A DNA stretch of 64,000 bases from Virgibacillus_P tibetensis (GCF_036026595.1 NZ_JARZFX010000004.1:254249-318248), one strand, 5' to 3'; counted from the stretch's first letter, positions 24,649-33,425 are shown. Made by a program: numbers and translations. The notes: generated by a model not told the origin, from the letters alone.

Positions 24649-25905
24649 TTGCTGGAAGTAAAATTGCATGATATTGGAGAAGGAATGACAGAAGGGGAAA
24701 TTGTTCACTATCTTGTAAAAGAAGGAGATCAGGTGACAACAGATCAGCCTCTTGTTGAGGTGCAAACGGACAAGATGGTGGCAGAATTACCTTCACCTGG
24801 AGTCGGAACTATTAAAGAAATAGTTATACAAACCGGGGAAACGGTTAGAGTCGGAACAACACTTTTATTAATTGAAGCAGCACATACACAGCATACAGAC
24901 CAAGGGCAACAGCCAACTCAAACAATAAAACCCACCCAAACAGTCGCTGTTTCCGATATGAAGGAAACTAAGAAAACACCGACCTCCACGTTTAATCGCA
25001 TACTAGCCACACCTTACACACGTAAAATCGCACGAGATAATCACATTAATATTGAAGAAGTGAAAGCCGCAGATCCATCTGGAAGAGTTACGGAAGAAGA
25101 TATTTACAAATTTATAAAGAGTCAGCAGATACCAGGTAAAAATACCGAACAAGCAGAATCAAATAATTCAAAGCCTTCTATAGAAGAAAGCACAACATTA
25201 ATTGTTGAGTCAGCACCGGATGAAATCCCCTTTCGTGGTATTCGCAAGCAGATTGCCAGGAAAATGACAAAATCCCTATTTACCATTCCTCATGTTACAC
25301 ACTTTGACGAAGTGGACATGACGAGATTATTTGAACTGCGCCAGGAGTTGAAAGAACAAGGTATTGCCATTTCCGTTCCAGCATTTCTTGTAAAAGCACT
25401 GGTGATTGCGTTGAAGGACTTTCCGGTATTTAATGCAGAACTCGATGAAGAGAACGAAAGAATCATTTTGAAAAAAGAATATCATATTGGGATGGCAACA
25501 GACACGTCAGAAGGTTTGATTGTTCCTGTAGTACATAACGCCGATAAAAAATCGATTGCAGATATTCACGGAAACATGAAACAATTAACTGAAAAAGCAA
25601 AAACCGGCCAACTCAATCCTGGTGATCTAAAAAATAGTACATTTACTGTTAGTAATGTTGGTCCTCTTGGGAGCACTGGTGCAACACCAATTATTAACTA
25701 TCCTGAAACAGCGTTGATCGCTTTTCATAAAACCAAAAAAATGCCTGTTGTTAATGAGAAGGATGAAATTGTCATCCGGCAGATAATGACTCTATCGATG
25801 GCGTTCGATCACCGGGTTGCCGATGGAGCGAGCGCTGTAGCTTTTACAAATCGCTTTTCCAAGTTAATTGAGCGTCCTAATAACCTGATGCTGGAGATGA
25901 TATAA
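24649..25905 (+). CDS. 2-oxoacid dehydrogenase E2 component (dihydrolipoyl acyltransferase)
   Basis: A 418-residue three-domain E2. A single lipoyl domain spans about 1-78 with the lipoylated lysine K42 in VQTDKMVAEL; a peripheral subunit-binding domain follows a flexible linker (ATPYTRKIARDNHINIEEV); the catalytic domain ends with the active-site DHRVADG. I place the start at TTG 24649, eight bases after GGGGGTG; TTG 24634 lies before that site. It transfers the acyl group from E1 to CoA and forms the core of the complex. The stop codon abuts the E3 start. Confidence 0.92.
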   Translation: MLEVKLHDIGEGMTEGEIVHYLVKEGDQVTTDQPLVEVQTDKMVAELPSPGVGTIKEIVIQTGETVRVGTTLLLIEAAHTQHTDQGQQPTQTIKPTQTVAVSDMKETKKTPTSTFNRILATPYTRKIARDNHINIEEVKAADPSGRVTEEDIYKFIKSQQIPGKNTEQAESNNSKPSIEESTTLIVESAPDEIPFRGIRKQIARKMTKSLFTIPHVTHFDEVDMTRLFELRQELKEQGIAISVPAFLVKALVIALKDFPVFNAELDEENERIILKKEYHIGMATDTSEGLIVPVVHNADKKSIADIHGNMKQLTEKAKTGQLNPGDLKNSTFTVSNVGPLGSTGATPIINYPETALIAFHKTKKMPVVNEKDEIVIRQIMTLSMAFDHRVADGASAVAFTNRFSKLIERPNNLMLEMI

Positions 25906-27327
25906 ATGGTTGTAGGTGAAATTAGTCAGGAAAGGGATCTTGTCATTATTGGAGGAGGTCCTGGGGGCTACAATGCTGCAATTAGAGCCGCACAGCTGGG
26001 ATTAGAAGTTACCCTTATTGAAACAGAAGATATGGGTGGCGTTTGTTTAAATAAGGGTTGTATCCCATCCAAAGTGTGGACGCACGCTGCTAAAAAGAAT
26101 GCAGAGCTCGTACATTTAAAAGAACTTGGAATTCACACAGGTAATACCAGTTTTGATATAAAGAAATTAATGGCATATAAAACAAAGGTGACAGATCAGC
26201 TGCGAAGTGGTGTGGAAGCCCTTTGTAAAGCAAATAAAATTGAACTTATTGAAGGGAAGGCATCCTTCCTTACAGAAGATCGTATTGGTGTGGAAAATGG
26301 ACATCAATTTGATGTATATGTGTTTAAACAGGCCATTATAGCAACAGGGAGTACAACAAAATACCCTGCCGAGTTATCAGGAAACAGCAGCCGTATATTC
26401 CTTTCCTATGAAATCTTTGAGCTTCCGCATTTGCCTGAACACTTAATTATTTATGGCAGCGATTATATTTCACTTGAAATAGCTTCAAGCTATGCATCTT
26501 TTGGCTCTAAGGTAACTATTCTTATGAGGGAGGATGAAGATTTTCTATTTGATAAATCTATTAATAAAGAACTGAAACGTCTCCTTAAACGGAAAAAAAT
26601 TCAGGTGAAAAAGCAAGTGGTTATTCAGGCAGTTGAAGAAACAGAAAAAGATATTAGGATTACCTTCGCTGATGATAAACAAACGAAACAAACGGTAGAG
26701 GGTACACATTTAGTTGCAATTGGCGAGAAAAAGCCAAATGTAAATGAATTGGGAATAGGCAGGCTTGGTATGAAGCAAACAGATAAAGGGTCAATTGTGA
26801 TAAATCACAGGATGCAAACTTCACTTCCTTCGATTTACGCCATTGGTGATGTTACAGAAGGTCCATTGCTCGCAGTAAAAGCGATCAAACAAGGTAAAGC
26901 GGCAGTTGAATCTATTGCTGGTGGCAATCCGGAAGTAGATTTAACCTTTCTGCCTGTTGTTGCTCATACAATTCCACCAATAGCATCGGTGGGACTGACT
27001 GAAAAGGAGGTGCACGACCATGGTCTAGTTGCCCGCATCAGCCAATTCCCTATCGGTAGTAATGGATATGCAATGATATCCAATCAGCGTGATGGCTTTA
27101 TAAAAGTAATTACTGACACGCGTAATGATCTTATCCTAGGGGTTCACATGATAGGTGAAGGGGCTGTAGAATTGTCAGCTGTGTTTGTTCAGTTACTTGA
27201 AATGGCAGGTAAGGAAGAGGATGTTATATTCCCAAACTATGCTCATCCTAGTATGAATGAAGGCTTAATGGAGGCAGTAGAATCGTTAATCGGACATGCA
27301 ATACACATTACACCGCAGAAGCAATAA
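25906..27327 (+). CDS. Dihydrolipoyl dehydrogenase (E3)
   Basis: A 473-residue flavoprotein that reoxidises the E2 dihydrolipoyl group with NAD. FAD-binding IIGGGPGGYNAA (14-25), redox disulfide C47LNKGC52, the NAD site, IYAIGDVTEGPLLAVKA, and the C-terminal catalytic dyad in YAHPSMNE (usual HAHPTLSE; the base histidine and the glutamate are kept). Start ATG 25906 directly follows the E2 stop and has GGAG nine bases upstream. It completes a dedicated four-gene complex downstream of phenylalanine dehydrogenase. Confidence 0.93.
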   Translation: MVVGEISQERDLVIIGGGPGGYNAAIRAAQLGLEVTLIETEDMGGVCLNKGCIPSKVWTHAAKKNAELVHLKELGIHTGNTSFDIKKLMAYKTKVTDQLRSGVEALCKANKIELIEGKASFLTEDRIGVENGHQFDVYVFKQAIIATGSTTKYPAELSGNSSRIFLSYEIFELPHLPEHLIIYGSDYISLEIASSYASFGSKVTILMREDEDFLFDKSINKELKRLLKRKKIQVKKQVVIQAVEETEKDIRITFADDKQTKQTVEGTHLVAIGEKKPNVNELGIGRLGMKQTDKGSIVINHRMQTSLPSIYAIGDVTEGPLLAVKAIKQGKAAVESIAGGNPEVDLTFLPVVAHTIPPIASVGLTEKEVHDHGLVARISQFPIGSNGYAMISNQRDGFIKVITDTRNDLILGVHMIGEGAVELSAVFVQLLEMAGKEEDVIFPNYAHPSMNEGLMEAVESLIGHAIHITPQKQ

Positions 27328-27461
27328 CTAATTCGTGAGGATTTTTCTTTTAAGTGAGCTTAGAAGACCTAAAAACGCATTCATAGTGTAATGCCAACAG
27401 ATTTCCAATCATCGTTGCTAATGCTTAGCTCTCACGATTCTGGCTAGTACAAAATTACTAC

Positions 27462-27489
27462 TTGATTAAATCACTCACTGTGTTATAAT
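27462..27489 (+). promoter_or_regulatory. Promoter of the TrpXYZ-type ABC transporter
   Basis: TTGATT (27462-27467), 16-base spacer, consensus TATAAT (27484-27489), 38 bases before the substrate-binding protein start. It shows the transporter has its own promoter. No ATAACGTTAT palindrome is seen here. Confidence 0.7.
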
Positions 27490-27526
27490 TTTCTTAATTT
27501 TTATATAAAAAAAGGGGGAAAATAAA

Positions 27527-28513
27527 ATGAGAAAATGGCTACAATTATTAATGTTGTTGGCAGTTAGTGGAATAGTGTTGGCTGCATGTGGCTCGGATGA
27601 TGCCTCATCAGAGTCGGACGGGGAAACATACAAAATAGGGGCGACCCAGATCGTTGAGCACCCTTCACTTGATGCGGCCTACGAAGGTTTTAAGGAAGCG
27701 TTGGCGGATGCAGGTTTAAATGTGGAGTATGATCTGCAAAGTGCCCAAGGGGATCAAAATAATGTGAAGCCTATTGCTGATAACTTTGTAGCAGATAATG
27801 TAGATTTGATATTTGCCAATTCTACTCCAAGTGCACTAGGAGCTTTACAGGCGACTAGTGATATCCCGATAGTCTTTACATCTGTTACAGATGCAGTGGA
27901 TGCAGGACTGGTGGACGCGATGGATGAACCTGGTGATAATATTACCGGTGTAGTGGATCTTCATCCTGATGCAATTAAAGAAACGGTTACTTTTATTGAC
28001 ACGTATTTTGAAGGATCTACGGTAGGACTAATTTATAATGCAGGTGAACAAAACTCTGTTACACAGATTGAAGCTGTACAGGCGGCAGTTGAAGGGACCA
28101 GTCTGAATCTTACAGAGCGAACAGTAGCTAACTCCGCTGAAGTACAACAGGCTGCAACCACATTAGTTGGAGAAGCGGATGTTATTTATGTGGTAACAGA
28201 TAACACGGTTGTATCCGCTTTGGACAGTGTGGTCGGTGTTGCTAACGAACAAGATATTCCTTTAATCGTTGGAGAGCCCGATTCATTAGCTAAAGGCGGT
28301 TTTGCTACTTATGGAATTGATTACCATACAATTGGTTACCGTACAGGAGAAATGGCAGCGGAAATATTAAAAGGTGATAAGACAACGAAGGATTTCCCTG
28401 TAGAGTACCCACCTGAGATTCAGTTATTTATTAATAAGCAAGCAGCTGAAGAACAGGGCATCGACTGGAATGATGCATGGGATAACGATGCACAATTTAT
28501 AGAGACAGAATAA
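27527..28513 (+). CDS. ABC transporter substrate-binding lipoprotein, TrpX-like
   Basis: A 328-residue secreted lipoprotein with a signal peptide ending in the lipobox LAAC (cysteine near residue 21). The rest is the ABC_sub_bind fold (PF04392-type), with the openings YKIGATQIVEHPSLDAAYEG and ANSTPSALGALQ. Streptococcal TrpX, of tryptophan/aromatic uptake, belongs here. Start ATG 27527 follows GGGGG. The permease and ATPase follow after a 240-base repeat. Placed directly after the phenylalanine dehydrogenase operon, it may import phenylalanine; the ligand is inferred. Confidence 0.85.
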   Translation: MRKWLQLLMLLAVSGIVLAACGSDDASSESDGETYKIGATQIVEHPSLDAAYEGFKEALADAGLNVEYDLQSAQGDQNNVKPIADNFVADNVDLIFANSTPSALGALQATSDIPIVFTSVTDAVDAGLVDAMDEPGDNITGVVDLHPDAIKETVTFIDTYFEGSTVGLIYNAGEQNSVTQIEAVQAAVEGTSLNLTERTVANSAEVQQAATTLVGEADVIYVVTDNTVVSALDSVVGVANEQDIPLIVGEPDSLAKGGFATYGIDYHTIGYRTGEMAAEILKGDKTTKDFPVEYPPEIQLFINKQAAEEQGIDWNDAWDNDAQFIETE

Positions 28514-28545
28514 AGAACAGACTATACGAGAAATGATTAAGTAAA

Positions 28546-28787
28546 GAGGCTGGGACATAACTAAATGGGAAGAATGAGAATCCGAACAATTGGAACTTAG
28601 CGTAGGCAAAATACGCAGACTCCTGTGGGAACAGCACGAGCTGAAGATCCACTGTGTGAAGTGCTCTTCTTCACACAGTTAGCTGAAGCCGTGCCCACGG
28701 AAAGCGGAGTATTTTGCCGAAGCGGTACATTTGCTCAGGCATTAATGTTCGGATTTTCCTGAATAATTCTTCTTTTGTCCCAACCTC
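28546..28787. repeat. MITE-like intergenic repeat, copy 2, inside the ABC transporter operon
   Basis: A 242-base copy of the element at 11881-12120, in the same orientation and with the same inverted ends (GAGGCTGGGACATAA and, reversed, GAGGTTGGGACAAAA). The central hairpin is less perfect on its left arm (AGCTGAAGATCCACTGTGTGAA) than copy 1. It lies between the binding-protein gene and the permease gene, where a strong hairpin could lower downstream expression or protect the upstream transcript. Confidence 0.8.
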
Positions 28788-28823
28788 TTTATTCGGAAAA
28801 TGAGCGAGAAGGGGGACAGCATC

Positions 28824-29810
28824 ATGTTTATTGCACTATTTGGCGCGGTAGAATCAGGAGTAATTTATGCAATTATGGCTTTAGGAGTTTACTTGTCCTT
28901 CCGCGTTTTAGATTTTCCTGATTTAACGGTGGATGGAAGTTTTGTTACGGGGGCTGCTGTGGCTGCCATCTCAATTATGAATGGAGTACCTCCTGTTATA
29001 GCTACATTACTGGCGGCACTCGCTGGTTTTCTGGCAGGTTGCATAACAGGGGTGCTTCACACAAAAGGGAAAATTAACGCTCTGTTATCAGGGATTCTCA
29101 TGATGATTGCTCTTTATTCTATTAACTTACGAATAATGGGTCAACCTACGTTATCTCTTTTAAATGAATCTACTGTTTTTAAACAATTACGATCTGCTTG
29201 GGAAGGTACTGGGATAGACTCATTTTTAAATGGGTTATTAACATCAATGGGTATGGAACGGGTACCGGGTACATGGTCAATTGTGCTGGTTATGATAATA
29301 ATCACAATTCTTATTAAATTGCTGACAGACTACTACTTAAAGACAGAAGTTGGTCTGGCGCTTCGGGCTACAGGAGATAATAAGAAAATGATCCGAAGTC
29401 TTTCAGCTAACACCGATTCACTGATTATAGCTGGTATTGGGATTTCCAATGCACTAGTCGCATTGTCAGGAGCTTTAATTGCACAACATGGGGGATTTGC
29501 TGACGTGGGTATGGGTATCGGAATGATCATTATCGGTCTTGCCTCTGTTATTATAGGTGAGGCACTGTTTGGTACGAAAACAATTGCAATAGCTACAATA
29601 GCAGTCATCGGTGGGGCTATTATTTACCGAGTTGTAGTAACCCTGGCACTTCGTGTGGATTTCCTGGATACAGGGGATATGAAGCTGATCACGGCTTTAC
29701 TCGTTATTGGAGCATTGGTTGCACCAAAAGTACTTCAGGCACGGAAAGAAAAAAAGCGACGAATGGAAAAACGTGCCATGCTAACTCGTCAAAAAGCAGA
29801 GGGGGTATAG
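28824..29810 (+). CDS. ABC transporter permease, TrpY-like
   Basis: A 328-residue integral membrane protein with about eight to ten hydrophobic segments, of the branched-chain/aromatic-type permease superfamily that pairs with ABC_sub_bind binding proteins. Typical segments include YLSFRVLDFPDLTVDGSF and then ALRATGDNKKMIRSL. ATG 28824 is preferred because AAGGGGGA lies just upstream; ATG 28800 precedes that site. Its stop is one base from the ATPase start. It forms the membrane channel of the aromatic amino-acid-type importer. Confidence 0.87.
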   Translation: MFIALFGAVESGVIYAIMALGVYLSFRVLDFPDLTVDGSFVTGAAVAAISIMNGVPPVIATLLAALAGFLAGCITGVLHTKGKINALLSGILMMIALYSINLRIMGQPTLSLLNESTVFKQLRSAWEGTGIDSFLNGLLTSMGMERVPGTWSIVLVMIIITILIKLLTDYYLKTEVGLALRATGDNKKMIRSLSANTDSLIIAGIGISNALVALSGALIAQHGGFADVGMGIGMIIIGLASVIIGEALFGTKTIAIATIAVIGGAIIYRVVVTLALRVDFLDTGDMKLITALLVIGALVAPKVLQARKEKKRRMEKRAMLTRQKAEGV

Positions 29811-29811
29811 C

Positions 29812-30606
29812 ATGCTTAAAATTAAGGACATTTCAACCACTTTTAATGAAGGTACACCAGATGAAAAGAAAGCATTACAGGACATTAATCTGGAATTGAA
29901 AAAAGGCGAATTCGTTACAGTTATCGGAAGTAATGGAGCCGGGAAGTCAACGTTGATGAACGTGGTATCCGGAAACCAGGCACCCGACGTTGGTGATGTA
30001 TTTATTAATGACAAGCAAGTTGTATACCTGCCTGAATATAAGCGCTCTGCCTTTATAGGCCGCGTATTTCAAGACCCAATGGCAGGGACAGCGCCGTCAA
30101 TGACAATTGAAGAAAATTTAGCAATGGCTTATGCTCGAAATAAAAAAAGAAAGCTAAAACCAGGAGTGACCAAAAAGCGTAAAGATTTGTTTAGAGAATA
30201 CTTGACCACATTGAATTTAGGGTTGGAAGATCGCTTATCAGCCAAGGTTGGTTTTCTTTCTGGTGGGGAACGACAGGCGCTTTCACTATTAATGGCTACT
30301 TTCACTGAACCAAACATTTTGCTGCTGGATGAGCACACTGCTGCATTGGATCCATCCAGGGCAGAGTTAATTACAAAACTTACAAGAGATGTCGTAAGTA
30401 AATTCGGCTTAACCACACTAATGGTGACACATAATATGCAACAGGCACTGGATTTAGGCAGCCGATTAATTATGATGGATAAAGGACAAATCATTTTTGA
30501 CGTGCAAGGGGAAGAAAAGCGCAATCTAACTATTGAAGACTTGCTTCAGGAATTTAAGCGAATAAGAGGAAAACAGTTTGAGAGTGATCGTGCAGTATTA
30601 GGTTAA
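29812..30606 (+). CDS. ABC transporter ATP-binding protein, TrpZ-like
   Basis: A 264-residue ATPase. Walker A GSNGAGKST (about residues 42-50), signature LSGGERQALSLLMA, Walker B ILLLDEHTAALDP with histidine in place of the usual proline after DE, a common form in this subfamily, and the switch histidine in MVTHNM. Start ATG 29812 has AGAGGGGG upstream. Last gene of the three-gene importer; a hairpin with a T-run follows. Confidence 0.9.
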   Translation: MLKIKDISTTFNEGTPDEKKALQDINLELKKGEFVTVIGSNGAGKSTLMNVVSGNQAPDVGDVFINDKQVVYLPEYKRSAFIGRVFQDPMAGTAPSMTIEENLAMAYARNKKRKLKPGVTKKRKDLFREYLTTLNLGLEDRLSAKVGFLSGGERQALSLLMATFTEPNILLLDEHTAALDPSRAELITKLTRDVVSKFGLTTLMVTHNMQQALDLGSRLIMMDKGQIIFDVQGEEKRNLTIEDLLQEFKRIRGKQFESDRAVLG

Positions 30607-30625
30607 GGCTTATAGGTTATATGAG

Positions 30626-30656
30626 TGCAGGAGCATATATTTGTTCCTGTGTTTTT
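30626..30656 (+). terminator. Terminator after the TrpXYZ-type operon
   Basis: GCAGGA and TCCTGT pair around a 12-base A+T-rich loop and are followed by GTTTTTT. The stem is short, so strength is moderate. Confidence 0.5.
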
Positions 30657-30714
30657 TACTTTTAGACAGCAGAAAAAACATGCGAAATAAAATAACCGCA
30701 TGCTAATCCTGTTT

Positions 30715-30905
30715 TCTAAAGTATTTGTTGATATAAACTGCGACGTAATTCGAAACTGGCGACTCCGATACGAAAATACCCTTCGCATTCTAGCGGGCTG
30801 TCTGCGAGACCTATGACCAACGCCGACACTAGAACGAAATGTACGTCAAAACAGCATGTGTCATGGAAGATGGAGTATTCTGCCGGAGCGAACTTATACA
30901 CTCAA
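30715..30905. repeat. Degenerate intergenic repeat
   Basis: Shares CGACGTAA, AAAATAC, and GGGC-GTCTGC-AG-CC in the same order with 45530-45722; shares CTATGACCAACGCCGACACTA with 19496-19516 (transitions only); and AGTATTCTGCCGGAGCGA (30874-30891) exactly with 39220-39237. It looks like an old, decayed copy of the same non-coding family. Confidence 0.5.
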
Positions 30906-30918
30906 CCGTATTTTTTAA

Positions 30919-32304
30919 TTAAACAACACCTTGTTCCATCATTGCATCAGCTACTTTTTGAAATCCTGCAATGTTAGCACCTGCTATAAGATTACCCTCT
31001 TGATCAAATTCTTTTGCAGCAATGATGCAGTTTTGATAAATGGTTTTCATAATCCCCTGCAACTGTGCATCTACTTCTTCAAAGCTCCAGGACATTCGCA
31101 TGCTGTTTTGTGCCATTTCCAGAGAGGAAACCGCTACACCACCAGCATTTACAGCTTTAGATGGTCCCACTAAAATGCCGTTATCCAGAAACACGTCAAT
31201 CGCTTCTGACGTATTAGGCATATTAGCTCCCTCAGCAATTGCTTTAACGCCGTTTGCCACTAGCTGAGTGGCAGCATTTTCATCAATTTCATTTTGTGTA
31301 GCACAAGGTAACGCAACATCACAGGCAATGGACCAGATGCCTGAACAGCCATCGAAATACTGGGCTTGAGGATGAGTATATAAATATTCATTGATTCTGT
31401 TGCTATCCTCTTCTTTAATTTGTTTAATTGTATTTATATCAATACCATTCTCATCGAATATATACCCATCAGAATCACTGCAGGCAACTACCTTTGCACC
31501 TAGTTGTATTGCCTTCTCCATAGCGTAGATCGATACATTTCCTGATCCAGAAACAACTAGCGTGCTCCCATTGAGGGACAACCCTTTTTGCTTTAGCATC
31601 TCTTCAACAAAGTATATTGCACCATAACCGGTTGCTTCTTTTCGTGCGAGACTGCCACCATAACCGAGGCCTTTTCCTGTTAAAACCCCTGCCTCAAAGC
31701 TGCCACGGATCTTTTTATACTGACCAAACATATATCCAACCTCTTTAGCACCAACACCAATGTCACCTGCTGGAATATCAGTATCTGGACCGATGTACTT
31801 TGCAAGTTCAGTCATGAAGCTTTGACAAAAGCGCATGATCTCATTATCAGATTTCCCTTTTGGGTCAAAGTCAGCTCCACCTTTTCCGCCGCCGATAGGT
31901 TGCCCTGTAAGCGAGTTTTTAAGCGTCTGCTGTAGCCCCAGGAATTTTACAATACTTAAATTAACGGACGGATGAAAGCGTAATCCACCCTTATAGGGAC
32001 CAAGTGCACTATTGTATTGCACTCGAAAACCACGGTTTACTTTTACCATACCATTGTCATCTACCCATGGAACACGAAAGGTTATTACACGTTCTGGTTC
32101 AACGAGTTGCTCTAATATACCTTTTTCCATATATGTAGGGTTTTTAGTGAAGACAGGGAGTAGGGATTTGAAGATGGAACGGACAGCTTGCAGAAATTCC
32201 TTTTCGTTAGGATTACGTATTTCAACCGACTCATAAACTTGATTCATATACGTTTGTGCGTCTGTTAGGTCATTTGCGTCTTGTTTATTTTTTAATAAAT
32301 TCAT
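30919..32304 (-). CDS. gdhA: NADP-type glutamate dehydrogenase
   Basis: A 461-residue hexameric-type glutamate dehydrogenase converting ammonium and 2-oxoglutarate to glutamate. Motifs are GGLRFHPSVNLSIVKFLG, the lysine-bearing PIGGGKGGADFDPKGKS, and the dinucleotide fold VSGSGNVSIYA. Length and sequence match the NADP-dependent assimilatory group (E. coli GdhA type) rather than Bacillus RocG/GudB. ATG 32304 has GAGGAGG at a rather long 14-base distance. A GltC-like regulator is divergent. In this setting it could recover ammonium released by phenylalanine dehydrogenase. Confidence 0.93.
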   Translation of the reverse strand: MNLLKNKQDANDLTDAQTYMNQVYESVEIRNPNEKEFLQAVRSIFKSLLPVFTKNPTYMEKGILEQLVEPERVITFRVPWVDDNGMVKVNRGFRVQYNSALGPYKGGLRFHPSVNLSIVKFLGLQQTLKNSLTGQPIGGGKGGADFDPKGKSDNEIMRFCQSFMTELAKYIGPDTDIPAGDIGVGAKEVGYMFGQYKKIRGSFEAGVLTGKGLGYGGSLARKEATGYGAIYFVEEMLKQKGLSLNGSTLVVSGSGNVSIYAMEKAIQLGAKVVACSDSDGYIFDENGIDINTIKQIKEEDSNRINEYLYTHPQAQYFDGCSGIWSIACDVALPCATQNEIDENAATQLVANGVKAIAEGANMPNTSEAIDVFLDNGILVGPSKAVNAGGVAVSSLEMAQNSMRMSWSFEEVDAQLQGIMKTIYQNCIIAAKEFDQEGNLIAGANIAGFQKVADAMMEQGVV

Positions 32305-32372
32305 AATGGCAACTTGGACCTCCTCTTATATATTAGGTATCACTATAAAACGTAAATTATAGAATATTCCGT

Positions 32373-32416
32373 TACAATTCTACAGCAAGGAATCAATCTA
32401 AACAATATGAATTGTA
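32373..32416. promoter_or_regulatory. Candidate GltC-like operator between gdhA and the LysR gene
   Basis: Perfect eight-base inverted arms TACAATTC (32373-32380) and GAATTGTA (32409-32416), about 28 bases apart, lie midway in the divergent gap. LysR regulators usually bind such a dyad near their own promoter and act on the divergent gene. Confidence 0.4.
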
Positions 32417-32463
32417 GATATAATCAATGCTGATATGAGATAATAGAGATAGAGGTGATGTTC

Positions 32464-33369
32464 TTGGAATTAAGACAAATTAAGTATTTTATTGAAGTTG
32501 CTAAGCGAGAGCATGTTACAGAAGCTGCTGATTCTTTACATGTAGCACAGTCTGCAGTAAGTCGCCAAGTTTTTAATCTAGAGGCAGAGCTTGGTGTGGA
32601 CCTATTTGTACGAGAAGGACGTAATGTAAGGCTAACACCAATAGGACGTGTTTTTTTAGATCATATGGAGCAGGCAATCAATGTAATTGACGATGCCAGA
32701 CAAGTTGTAGAAGAATATACGGACCCAGAAAAAGGAACCATCCACATTGGTTTTCCAGGAAGCCTAGCCACTTACATTTTACCTACAGCCATTTCGGTTT
32801 TCAGAGATCGGTATCCACATGTGAAATTTAAATTAAAGCAGGATTCTTATTATGAGTTGGAAAAAGGCGTTATAAAAGGGGATATTAATATGGCGATACT
32901 AGGCCCTATTCCCGATAATAAAAAGAAATTGAGAGCAACAATTCTATTTACAGAAAATATTGTAGGGCTTATACCAGTAAGCCATCCCCTTGCTGACCAG
33001 AAGACGGTTAAGCTTAATCAATTGCGGAAGCAGCCATTTGTTATGTTTCCTTCAGGATATGTTTTACGTGATCTGATTACAGATACCTGTAAACAACAAG
33101 GCTTCGAGCCGGAAATCGTGTTTGAAGGCCAGGATATTGATGCAATTAAGGGGCTCGTTTCCGCAGGGCTGGGTGTATCGCTAATCCCGGAAATTACATT
33201 AGTGGATAGTTTGCCCCGTGCAACAGTTAGTATACCTATTACTGATCCGAGTATTACTCGAACGGTTGGAGTTATCGTACCGGCAGATCGTAAACTTTTA
33301 CCAACAGAGAAACTTTTCTATGAATTTCTACAAGAGTTCTTCAAACGGTTGGAAAGTTTTCAAAATTAA
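32464..33369 (+). CDS. gltC: GltC-like LysR-family transcriptional regulator
   Basis: A 301-residue LysR regulator, close to Bacillus GltC along its length: the helix-turn-helix opening ELRQIKYFIEVAKREHVTEA, HVAQSAVSRQ, FVREGRNVRLTPIGR, and effector-domain motifs IHIGFPGSLATYILP, AIKGLVSAGLGVSLIPE. The start is TTG 32464 giving MELRQ as in GltC, with GAGGTG six bases upstream; a GTG nine bases earlier is less likely. GltC activates glutamate synthase genes in B. subtilis; here it is divergent from glutamate dehydrogenase, so its target may have changed. Confidence 0.88.
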   Translation: MELRQIKYFIEVAKREHVTEAADSLHVAQSAVSRQVFNLEAELGVDLFVREGRNVRLTPIGRVFLDHMEQAINVIDDARQVVEEYTDPEKGTIHIGFPGSLATYILPTAISVFRDRYPHVKFKLKQDSYYELEKGVIKGDINMAILGPIPDNKKKLRATILFTENIVGLIPVSHPLADQKTVKLNQLRKQPFVMFPSGYVLRDLITDTCKQQGFEPEIVFEGQDIDAIKGLVSAGLGVSLIPEITLVDSLPRATVSIPITDPSITRTVGVIVPADRKLLPTEKLFYEFLQEFFKRLESFQN

Positions 33370-33397
33370 TGGTGTAAATGTATAAAAATATTGTTTC

Positions 33398-33425
33398 TTG
33401 ATTGCATTCTATTATTTAATATGAT
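33398..33425 (+). promoter_or_regulatory. Promoter of the ribonucleotide reductase operon
   Basis: TTGATT (33398-33403), 16-base spacer, TATGAT (33420-33425). The transcript would start near 33432, about 55 bases before the riboswitch. Confidence 0.65.

Larger units (their letters stand above)
30607..30918. other. Convergent intergenic region with terminator and degenerate repeat
   Basis: About 310 bases between the ABC ATPase and the convergent glutamate dehydrogenase gene. It begins with a hairpin and T-run, and from about 30715 holds degenerate family repeat. No gene is seen. Confidence 0.5.

Noticed and set aside
22547..27327. Reading the E1-E3 genes as a branched-chain (bkd) or acetoin (aco) operon
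   Set aside because: No ptb/buk or acetoin regulator genes are present and the linked dehydrogenase is of phenylalanine type; not excluded, only less likely.
27328..27526. A T-box leader ahead of the aromatic amino-acid-type importer
   Set aside because: The conserved T-box sequence and a following terminator were not found; only an ordinary promoter is visible.
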